This document shows, in pieces, positions 24,822-37,000 of a DNA stretch of 64,000 nt; the stretch's first letter is position 1; every line of letters starts with the position of its first letter. A program made the translations under genes and the position numbers. The notes beneath the pieces were generated by a model. It saw nothing but the letters and a program-made list of their open reading frames with translations. It had not been told where the DNA came from and made no database searches. Origin of the DNA: Chrysogorgia sp. JL179-B06. Taxonomy: Eukaryota > Cnidaria > Anthozoa > Scleralcyonacea > Chrysogorgiidae. The DNA lies in NCBI GenBank assembly GCA_035772405.1, contig JAYKKM010000337.1, positions 432,501 through 496,500 of the forward strand, given 5' to 3'.

Positions 24822-25011
24822 ATGCAAGAAATAATGGACACTGGTTATCGCCAGACAAAGTATGGACAAATTGTTTTTGTTGGCGGTAAAGGAAGTGGTA
24901 AAAGCAGCTTGTATCAAAGTTTAAAGTCGCCAAATCCACATACGACTGACGTGCCTTCCTGCAGTATTCTTGTGGAACAGTGGAAGCCGTTTGATTTAGA
25001 GTGTACTTCAG
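24822..25011 (+). CDS. ROCO-TIR exon 1: P-loop
   Basis: It codes for residues 1-63 plus one base. [20 protein letters not shown] is the first strand, P-loop and first helix of a Ras-like GTPase; K27 and S28 are the nucleotide- and magnesium-binding positions. The donor is CAG/GTAAGA. Confidence 0.9.
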
Positions 25012-28000
25012 GTAAGATCATCACATTGCTTCCTGAGCGGTCTTCACAAGTGGTACTACGATCAAATTTTTACCTATCGATATTTTTACGTATTGATAAA
25101 GCAGAGCTGTTAAATATTACTCGGTCGAAACCGTTTTGCGATTCGACGATAGCAAGTATTATTTTTCTGACTCCGAATCTGGAGTTGTTACGTCCGCCAT
25201 TAATCGTTCATGTTCCTGATCAGCGTAACGAAGTGACGTCAGACTCTCAACGCGAAGACTCCACATGGCTAATTCTTCAAGTACATCCATAGTGATCAAG
25301 GTCCTTTTTTCAAATTCTTCGTCTGAAAGGCTGGACATTTCATCTACTTCTCGAAGAAAACAAGAAAACAAGTATCCTCGACTGAAATTCAGGCGTAGCA
25401 TTGAGACTTGAGAGTCTGACGTCACAAACAATATTACCTTTTGAAATTGCGGGCTCACTTGGAACACGTTCTTAGTAATGCCATGGTGGCCTAAATGGTA
25501 GTGATCTCAGAGCTCAAAATACTTACTTCAAAATACCATTTTTTAGTGTTTTTTTTTACATCAATGATCACTTTCGACCCTGAAATACTATTCTATGCTA
25601 AAGAAAATCTAAAAAATTTGGGTACATTTTCATCGTAGTACCACTTTAAGTATAATGTTTAGAAATGTTAATAGTTTTACGGTATCTGCTCTTGTAGTCG
25701 AGAAATAACGTTTTCATTCTCGTATTTTATAATGCTTCAGGACGCCATTCTAGAGTTTGCTTGACGGCAGACGGCTCAATGTTGATGTTATGATGTTTCT
25801 TTTTAGTTTTGACATCATTGAGTCGTCATTGACTGCTTGTCTTTTTGCCTTGTACTCAATGACGTCAAAATTGAAAAGAAATGCCTGCTGTACATCGAAC
25901 CTGAGCCGTTAAGCAAACTCCAGAATAACACAAAATCACTGTTCTTTAAATATAAAGACTGGATCGAGCAATTATTGTTCAGAAAATGAAGCCGGAAGTA
26001 GCTCGTGGCGGCCATCTTGTTGGGACCACGTTATATAGTTTTGCTATAGGCGACAGAGACTATTTGTCTCTGATCTTTTAAGATGCTAAAATGAATCAGT
26101 TGTCCAAGGTTTTCCCATAATATAGAACACAAACTACGGCTCCATAACAGTAACTATGAAGCCCGGAATTAGCGCATGGCGACCATATTGGAGTGACCAC
26201 GATGGTCACTCCAATATGGCCGCCGCGAAATTTCCCGGCTTTCTCGATCCAGTCTTTATTTCAAAATGGCTGACAATTTAATATTCTTTTATATACCGAG
26301 CCAACAGTTTTGGTACGCATACCAATTTTACCCTTGCTCGGACTACCTTTTTAGAAACACGGGTGAATTTTTTGTTCGACACGGATAACATTTTGTGCGA
26401 CTAAGGGCCTGTTTATATAAGAGGCGGGACAGGACGTTTTTCATCCCGGGTTTATATGAGAATGTTTCTACCTGGGATCTAATAGCTAAATCTAACAGCT
26501 TTAGACAGCTGTGAGCATTGATATATAAATCGATGGAGGCCCAAACAAGTCCTCGTCGTCGTCATAAAGCTTGGTCATTTCTTTTCTGATCTTGTTATAT
26601 TGAAGGGGTTTGTCTTCATCAAAATCGATGTTTGCGTACTCGCATTTCACCTTATAATCCAAATAAACACGTTATTACATTATCAATCATGTCATCTGAA
26701 TATCTAAGATATTTCTTTTGCTTTTTGTTTGCCGATGGTCCGTTCAATTCGTCGGTTTTATCAGTAGAAGTTATTTTCTTCTTGGACGCGCCATCTTTTT
26801 GACTGTTCACATGACAGTGGCCGAATATTCCAATGTCAGCATAATATTGTCCAGGCAAAGCGGGACGGTGTATTTATATGGCAAAAAATGTCCCGCTTGA
26901 GCTGGGATCCCGGTTGCTGAAACCGGGATCCCGCTTTGCCGGGACGGGGCGAAAAACGTGCAGCCTAACATCGATTCGATATAAACAGAACGTGATAAAT
27001 ATGAGAGAAATATATACATGCCAGTTTATATGAGAGCCGCAGGATCTCGGCCCTAAGTCGTTTTCATGCGGGCCGTACCAAGAATATTTCGTAGTATAAA
27101 CTAGCCTGCGTCGCATCCGGCCTTCCGGGACTATATCGGGTTTCAAAAGGCCGGATGCGACGCAGGCTGAGTATAAACAGGCAAGGGATAGTATCTGATT
27201 CGGTCACTCGGTCTCTAAAAAACCTGTTTTAAACCGGTTTTTCCCGCGCTTTTCTTCAGATATATTTCAAAGTCTTTGAGGTTTTGTTTGGCTCAAATTG
27301 GAAAGAGAAAAGTAACTTTTAATAACTTGTGAATAACTTGTTGGATAGTCTAGTGTACAATACGGCTGTATATCTTGGCGAGCTTTTTATTTTTGGGGCT
27401 TAGTTCCGGAGTTTTCCTGGGTTTTTTTATTGCAGTGGCGGAAGAATGCCGTAGATGCCTCGAGGGAAACCTTACAGAAGAAGATCTTAAAGCAGTTTTT
27501 CAAGTGTGGGATATTTGTGGATACGAGGTAAATTTGTTGTTGGACAATATATATTATGATTTTGCTCAGGAAGACCCAAATATTACGGATATGTAAAATC
27601 CCCAAACGTGAGATAGGCAGTTTAATGTAGGATGATTAATAATGCGGAAATGTGCGCTGTTCTTTTTTTTCAGTCATTGTGGACGTGCCAGCAGTTGTGT
27701 ATGGGTAAAGGAGCGTTATTTGTGTTGGTGTTCAACGTTCGTAATCCGACGGACGCTCGGATGGTGCCTCAGTGGGTCCAGATGATACAAGCCAAGGTAA
27801 GAAATGCTCCAAGTCTGTGAGGGAGTCAACTCTCATAGGAGGTCTGGGATGGAGAGCCAGAATTGGAACACATTCACCGATACACAGATCATCACAAGTG
27901 CGTACTTAATAAAATCTTGACATGTTGAGATCCGCAGACTGCTAACTAGTACACATGTCACAATTAAACCGCGTAAACTGATCAACAATTCTGTCAGGCG

Positions 28001-31000
28001 TGGCCATGTCGCACGAAGATCAACACACAAATATCAACAGACCTTTTCGCACGGCAGCTACCACTCATGCGTGACTCCTTTTGATTGGCTGTTTGTTGTC
28101 CGAACTTATTAAACAGCCAATCAAAAGGCGACACGGATGTGTGCTAGTTGCCGTGCGGAAAGATCAATTGCTGTCAGTAGACACGCGTGTATACGCATTG
28201 CATTATGGTTTTCTAAGGCCAGGTTTACACTAGTACGGTACGGTAAGTGATGCGGATTAGGTTGGCGTACCGTTGTGAAATTTACGTCTGTTTACACTAC
28301 AAAGGACAAAGCGAGGTTTTTCGTTGACATCAGCAGTTTTTTTACTACGCACATGCGTATTGTTTAATGCTTGCATATAACCATATAAACCAGCTACAAT
28401 TATTAAAATTGCTGCCGATAAACAACCAAAATAACCTGGCGCCATTTTTTCCCGCTAACATTTTAAACGCGTATGCATATGTTTACACTACTACGCTACG
28501 TTAAATTTGCCGTAGCGTAGTGATTTACATCCGGAGTGCTTGGCGTAGTGACTACGCTACGGCAAACCACTCCGGATTAGGCAGGTACTTACACTGTACA
28601 CTACACAACAAAGAAACGTATTGATTTTTTAACGGATCACTTACCGTACCGTACTAGTGTAAACCTGGCCTAATTCTACTTTGTTGTTTCCGTAGTCTTC
28701 GGGGGCAAACATCATCATCGTGGCGAGTAATTGCGAGGTTATCGACGACAATTGCCAGAAGGTTTTGCCAGAGGTTGAGAAGATGGAGAATACAGTTGTT
28801 GGCAGAATAAAAGAAGAACTTGCAGGTCTCAGGTTGGTATATACAGTACATTGAACCGGCTTGGCCGGGTAAGAACACCATGCTAGTAAGAACAGGGTAG
28901 TAAGAACACCATGGTAGTAAGAACACCATGCTTTTTACAAATATGTAAAAATTCGGGATACCAAAAATTTGATCACAGGGGCTCTTTAACATTCCGCTGA
29001 CTATTAGCGCCAGCGCATTATTTTTACAAAGACGTGTATTGCCAAGTTTCAATGAGTTGAATTTTGTTGCTGTTGTAGAGATTTGAAATCAGAAGATTGG
29101 GTGAGAAATCGTATCGAGAAATTGGAAAAGATTGTCCACGAAAGACCAAACGTTTGTTCAACCGTGTTTTTGACAAGTGTCGTGACTGGAAAGGTGAGAT
29201 CAGTGCGTTCTGAAGTAGCTGGCTGTCCCGATGTCAGACATGGGGGTGCCGAAAAGACATTCTGATTCATGAAGGGCCAGGGGGTGCCGAAAGAACATTC
29301 TGATCCACGGATAGGCAGAGTGTGCGGTCTATACTATTACTAATGCAAAATGTGAATCTTAGGAATACACTTTTCAGCATTTGGAGAAATAATGCATAGG
29401 TAGCAAATTCAACTATATTATCAACGACCTGTCCCCTGGCTTCACTGTATGGACAGGGTGCGAACTGCTAGCTGGTCGCCGGTCAAGATGATCGGCCAAG
29501 TCAATTTTAGCTCGGACATGCGGCTTTAATGACCGGACAAATTATTCAGCTAAAGCCTGAAAAAAGCCTTAATTCCGTAATCGTCATCGATAAACTCCTT
29601 CACGTAAAACCATTGCGCTTTAGCTTATGTTAGCAAGACTGGAAATGTGCAAAACCGTCACCTAATTATCTGGAGCAATTTGAAAATCATTCCTAAGCGG
29701 TGGTGCGAGATGAAAACGGCACGCTCAGCATTGGTATCGTGTCAACACAAATGAAATGCCGATACTTTTCAGCTTTAATCTATTTAATTAGCAGTGCATA
29801 TTCATTTTATTCTATAAAGTAGATGTTCTTTGTCGACTCCTCTCTGCATGGAAAGTTTCGGAATTATGCGACGCTTGTTAATTAATGAAATCCGTCTGTC
29901 GTTTGACCGGACAGTGCCTCAATTTGGCCGGACATTGTCCGTTGTCCGGCCGTTATTTCGCGCCCTGTATGAATTATACTGATGATGGAATTTTAGCAGC
30001 TTTTTATAAAAACAAACCTGTAGAGACGATTTTACTTGGACATCCATGCTATACAGTACCCAGCGGAGCTCCGGTGATAGCTGGGTCTTAGCGAAAGCCC
30101 TGCTTTATATAACTGGAGGACTGTATGTATGTTCTGGGCAGAAAGTGAAGCCAAGTATGGCGGATATGCAGGATGCCGAATTTGTTCGTCAGTTTCAGCA
30201 AAGAGATCATAAATAAACTAGAGGGGGCACTCGTGGGATCAGAATTTGGTAACCAATTGAACGCCGCCATTTTGAGCAAATTGGAGGGCAAACTTCTTTG
30301 TTCCGGGCCTTTCTAGAACAACTGGTTTTAAAAAGAGTGAGTGTCAACCGTGATGCATTGCACGCTCGGTCGGCCATTTTTTGAAGCACGAAATTCCCTT
30401 GGTGAACTGCATCCGTAAATATCTTGTCAATCCTTGATATAAATTACACATTTTGTCTTTGTAAGCGACTGCGCATCAAAATGACGTGTTCTGCGTCGTG
30501 ATAAAACTTATTTCAATTCATTACATCAGGCTAAAACCACAATATACATTTGTATTTCTATTTACACTTGCAAATTAGTTATACTGAATACCCCAGCCTG
30601 ATGTTATGAATTGAAATAAGTTTTATCCCGACGCAGAACGTGTCATTTTGATGCGCAGTCGACATTACGAACTGGCTTATTGAAAGAAGATATACCTTAG
30701 AAAGTAATTATTTCTGCCTTTTTCACAAAACTCAACGTATTATTGACTTTCGTTTCGAATTATGTCAGCCTTGACTGACGCGAAGCGTCGAAGACCAAGT
30801 GACGGGGTTCAATACGTCCGAGTGGACGTATTCTGATTGTGGATAAATAAGAAAGGGTTTTCTGAGAAGACTCGGCGAATTTCCGGAGTATTTACCACGT
30901 CAAGTTGGCAACGAAGCACTTCAAAACACTTCGTTATCGTACGGAAAGATAAACACAAACGCGCAATACACGACGGTTGACACTCTCTTTAACTCTTTCC

Positions 31001-34000
31001 TTACGGCTGAAAACATCAAAAATTGAACGACCACGTTGTTCTATTGATATCTCTTGAAATAACCATAACTGTTGCGAAAGCTATACATTTTCTGGAAGCC
31101 CAATAAACCGGCTTTTACTTGTTCTTTTAAATTTCCCGAACAAAACACATTATGTTAATATTAATTAGCATTAATTATCATAAATCAGGTTGAAAAATTT
31201 ACATTTTTCCAGAAAAGGCCATCTTGCACGCCCGCATAGCATCTTGAAAACTCAAAATGCCACCAATCGCAGAGTTGTTTATGAAATCAAATCAAACTTG
31301 GCGTGTGCGTGGATTTTATGTTCCTGGCGCTTGTCGAATTTCAATTTTTAATCTTGCGTTACCGTGTGCCGTGTTTTTCGATTGACGACTTTGCGGGTCA
31401 TCAACGACCCATTTTAACTGCGCCCGTAGGGAAAGAGTTAATGATGGTTTTAATGTTTAGGGTCTGAGTGATCTTCGTTGCGCCATTTTGGAGCATCTTT
31501 TTGACGTCGAAAAATGTCCGCATATCCACCGAAACCTGAGCGTTAAAGAAATGGATCTCGTAAAAAAGGTTTGCCCACTGCATGACGGGAAGAATGTGGT
31601 GATGTCATTGGAAGATTACCGGGGGGTTGCCGCGTCTGTTGGATTGAGCGACGAACACGAATTGGAAGAAGCCACTGAGATGTTAGTAATGAGGGTGAGT
31701 TTACCTGCCTTTCTCCAAGCCATTAAAACTTGGAACCATTCAGTTATCGTTTTTGTTAGTAATATAATTATAATAATAATAATAATAATAATAATAGGCA
31801 AACATAATAATACAATATAAATATAATAATATAAATATGATATAAATATAATAATATTTTGGGTGATCCGTTTGAATGGCACAATATTTCGGCCTTGGCA
31901 GACAAAGCGAAGCGGTCAATGGCGATTTGTGATTCTGACGAACTACATAAGCAGGTTTTTACGAAGGGTATACACGTTCTCGTAATACAAATAGACACGT
32001 ATGTTATGTATGTAGACTCGGTAATTCCAAATCTGTTTTCAGAATTGAAAACGGTTAAATATTGATCGGGATAACGTTCAAAATAATATACGACGAAGCG
32101 GCCGCCTGATTGCCGACTAATTTCTAAGTACATAAACAGGTTTCTATACGAAGGGTATGCACGTTCTTGTAATATAGTAGACACGTATGTTATGTATTTA
32201 GACTCGGTAATTCCAAATCTGTTTTCAGAATTGAAATCGGTTAAAAATTGGCCGAGATAACTAAAACAATAAAAAATAAATTTCTACGACGAAGCGATGG
32301 AGTTCTTATCAGAAGTGAAATGCTGCCTTGAAACATACACAGGAGCAGTGGGTATATTAGAAGGGTATTCCAGTTTGTTTGTTTGATTTGAAATATGACC
32401 GCTCGACCGCCAGATAAGTCGTTCAATTCAGAAATATTACAAACGTAAACGTGAAATTCGATTTGGCAAAAGTGTCGCTTGAATAGAAAATTTATAACTT
32501 CGCGAGGCTTGCTCATTTCGAGTAAATGTTGTGGTTTAGATTGTTATCGAGTGGTAATGCCTGCCGCTGATCGGTAGGCATTGCGTATACGGAAAATCAT
32601 CGCCCACGAAATCCTAAAAATCGAGTGTGTGAACCACATGTAATACTTGGTCCAGACCTCTAAGATTAGTGAGCTGCTCACCTTACGGCTCCGCAGCTCT
32701 CTCCTCCGCAGAGGCTTATTTTTATTAGAGGAAGGCGTGCGGGCAAAATGGGGAAGCGCGCGGGGAGTGGATCGAGGAAAATCGGAGGCGCGCGGTGGAC
32801 GACGGGAAACGAGAAAAGGAGCTTATTTTCTTTCTCTCTTCCCGTCATTCTCTGCGCGCGTCCGATTTTCCTCCCGCTACGCGCGCCTTTTCTAATAAAA
32901 TATATAAGCCTCTGCGGAGGAGAGAGACTCCGCAGCAATTAGTGGAACTGATCTGATACTAGAGACTAATCACTTGCATTCGTTTCTTCTCCAGGGGTAC
33001 GTGGCTCTATTACGTGTTGCCGGGACATTTCACGAACCGCAGACGACGATTGTCGTCACGGACCCATGTTGCTTTGCGAAGGCGTGCGCGATGATCCACC
33101 GTGATGAGGAAACTCCACAGGATTTTGTTAATAAACTACAGCGATCTCATCTTATGCAGAGATTTTGGCCGACATCGACGAGACCAAATGACTGGACTCT
33201 GCGGTCGGCCATGGAAGATGTCGTCGATAGAGGCATGATTAGGGAATCGTTTCTTCCTTTGTGTTGGCAGGTAAGGTTTTAAGCATGTATATATAAAGTA
33301 AATGGTTTGAACCTAGGAGTATCATTAGATGTGTGAAGTTGATCGTCCAGGTTGTTGTAGTCTTGAGAAAGACTATTGTTGATGACTGACGTTTCGACGG
33401 CCTCAGCGGCGGTCATCTTCAGAGTCAAGTAAAGCGTGTTTGTCAAGTTTGCCTATATATACGTAATATGTCTGGTTCATTACGTCATCGTTTGTTTGTG
33501 TCATAATTAGTGTGAGTGGGTGTTGCGTCATGCGTTAAGCGTGGGCCAATATTGTTCGTCGTCGGTTGTTTGTGTCAATCAATGTGAGTGGGTGTTGCAT
33601 CATGCGTTAAGCGTGGGTGTATTGTTTGTCGGTAGGTCTATTGTTCGTTGGTGCGTGCGAAGAAGTCTTTTGTATGGTGTCGGTAATTGTTGTGATCTGT
33701 TAAGTGGTTTATGTTCCAAGTTGGTATACCAACTTTCTAATGTAAGTCGCTGTTTGTAGTCTGTGCTAAAGGCGATACATTCAGCTGAGTCCCAGTCAAT
33801 ATCGTGTTTTGTTTGTACGTGGTGTTCATCTATGTGATCAGTCCTGTCCCCGTTTCTATTAGCTCGTTTGTGTTCAGCTAGTCTGATTTTTAGGTTTCTG
33901 CCGGTTTCACCAATATAAGTGTCCTCGCAGTCGGCGCATTTGATCTTGTAAACTGCACCCTGTCTTTCGTGAAACGTCAGTCACCAACAATAGTCTTTCT

Positions 34001-37000
34001 CAAGACTACAACAACCCGAGCTTGGAGTAGACAGACGATACATGGACGATCGACAGAGAACGAACCTGTAACCTTATGAATGTGAGACGCATTGAATGAG
34101 CTTGACGATCGTCCATGTATCGTCTGTCTACTCCGAGCTCTCCCACATTCACTACAGCAGTGTATATATTAACATATGCAAGCATTACTGATATATAGTG
34201 ACTGCCGCGAGCAGTACATATATTAATCGAACCATGACATTCTAACCTTCGCTCTCCATCTGAGTCTTGGTAGCTCAATGGTTAGAGCGTCTCACCGGCA
34301 ATCAGAAGGTTACAGGTTCGATGCCAGCTTGGCTAAGTTTATAATTTTTGTTTTAGACATTTGATGACGCCACGCGACAATGATATCTTGACGTTTCTTT
34401 CAGATATGGGATGTGAACGAGGAGGATATTAAGAAACTTCTCGCGGTGATGATTAAACTTGGTATTCTTGTGAATGGAGCCCCAAAGGCTGGCTATGAGA
34501 TCGAGTTGGCTTTGTCCTACTTTAAAAACCTCTCTGTCACCAAGAGATATCATCTTCCGTTATTATTAAAGCTTCCCAAGACAGTTTCGGTAAGTCGAGG
34601 GAAAGGGATGGAATGAGGATGGAATGGGAATAGAATGGGGATGGAAAATAATGTGTACCATAGTCAATGTAGGTAATAGTTTAGTCAATCTACCTGAAAT
34701 AAAGGTTCAACTTCAAACAAATTGCAACAGAAATGGTTTTAGCTTTCTCAGTTCCTTGATACATTCAGAAATCACATACCAAAAGTCCCTAGAGTCTGAC
34801 GTCACTTCCTTACGCTGGTCAGGAACATGATCGATTAATGGCGGACATAATAACTCCAGATTCGGAGTCGGAAAAATAATACTTGCCATCGTCGAATCGC
34901 AAAACGGTTTCGACCGAGTAATATTCAGCAGTTCTGCTTTACAAATACGTAAACATATCGATAGGTAAAAATTTGATTGTAGTATCTTCATATTTTGTAC
35001 GCCTTGGAAGCGGCGAATCTGTCGCCAGTTTGGAAAGTTTTTGCGATGAAATATAAATTATTTCCATTCGAACAACGTTTTGCCAATGTAATGAATAAAA
35101 TGTTTATAAGTAGTAAAAACAAATATAAAGCTTTTGATGTACGAAAGTGAAAACAAGTCGAAGCTTTGTAACTGTCTTATAATGTAATGGAACCTACAGA
35201 AATGGCATCAATGGCATCATAAAGACGTATTAGGAGCATTATACAATAGTCTCAATGCTCTTACAACAATATATATTCTTAATGTTACTTATAAAAACTA
35301 ATTACAGTTTCATTATAAGATAAAGCCTACTACATATATTACCACTATGAACAAAAAAATATTAATTTAAAAAAAGAAAAGTCTTAAGTGCTGACTTAAA
35401 ACTACTTAAAATATCAATGCTTCTAATTTCCTGTGGTAATGAATTCCACAGTTTTGGTTCGGCAACCGTGAATGTTCTGTCTCCATGAGTCACCGTTTTG
35501 GATTTTGGCTCAAGTAGCAGATTTCGGTTAGATAATCTTAAAGCACGAGCAGGTTTATATTTAGTTAGTAAATCAGTAATATAAATAGATGCCTGCATGG
35601 CCATGTAAAGCTTTGAAAGTAATTATCAGTATCTTAAAAACAATCCTTGATCTCACTGGCAACCAGTGAAGACCACGAAGTACAGGGGAGATATGTTCTG
35701 CTTTTTTAACCCTTGCAACAAGTCTAGCAGTAGCAGCTGTATTTTGAATTCGCTAGATAACTATACAACCATAGTAGAACATATGGTTGTATATAACTAT
35801 ACAGCTATACTAGATAACTACAACCCTCATATTTTGCAGCAAGCAGTTTGGCCTGACAAGACGTCGGAATCTACCATTGAAGTCGGTTGGCAGTATAGAT
35901 TCCAAGAAGGCCTGAGCGAAAGCCTTCTTCTGAGCATTCTGGCAGCCTGTAAGAATCACAGACCTGGGAACACGGTGCTCGCTCATTGGCACACCGGGCT
36001 GATCGTGCGGGTTGGCGACGTGGATGTACGCCTCGTAGCGAGCGACCGAGTACTTGATCTCAACGCCCTGTGTAAGGTCACTAACGGTAATAAACGAGCG
36101 TTGAATATGGCATGGTTGACTCTGGTGCATTATATTTATGTTACAGAGAGTTTTCTGTCCAATTTTCCTGGATTATACTATCAAGTAAGTGTCTTTACCC
36201 GCACTACGGGTGTGCAAACGGCCATCAACGATCAACCCATCCGGCAAACTGCCTCTTTTTATTAATGGTGCTATTATTAATATTTTCTTAAAAATAATGG
36301 ATACACTACAAAAAAAGTGATTTGTGGTCTCAAAATGCAGGAAATGCCATTTCAGAAACCCTAAATCAAAAACATTTCTTGCACCGAGCAGTGCCGGCAC
36401 TACGTGGGTGTGGGCCCCACCACCACACAACATATGCCTGATCTAATGGAACTTAATCACTTGAGTCTTGAGAATCTGTCGAACAATGCACCTGTGTGCA
36501 GTTGGATGTCATTCTAGCTCCAGAAATCTCATCTTCGATCAAAATAATCGTTTGATTTTCAGTCGCTGGCGGCCATCTTGAAATCCTGTCCCTCCAAACG
36601 ATCCCACGAATCTTTGCGGTCGCAGTTCTTTTCGGTTTCCCGCTCATTTTTGTACTGATCTATTCAGCATGTTAAACTCGGTTCTCGTTGATTATTTCAG
36701 TTTTCTACTCCGTTCAACGTTCACAACTCGCCGAAAACTATTTACCAGTTGATCCAAGATTGTATTGCGAAGACTGAGAATCCTTTGGAATCTTTATGGA
36801 TTCTTCCGCCGTTTGGTGAGTTGTTTTACCCTTCATGCACCTGTGCAGTGGCGTTGGTAAACGTCGTGTAGGCCCTAGTAAAAAGTATTTTGACAAGCAT
36901 ACATGCATAGCCAAAGGTCAATATTTGAAGTATGTTTTTATTTATTTGTAATTTATCGGAAAAGAACACCATACCAATCCTGTCTTCCCATACCAATGAA

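Noticed and set aside
35666..35839. Coding extension upstream of ROCO-TIR exon 9
   Set aside because: The frame is open, but a good acceptor at 35839 matches the phase of exon 8, and the upstream text is low-complexity.
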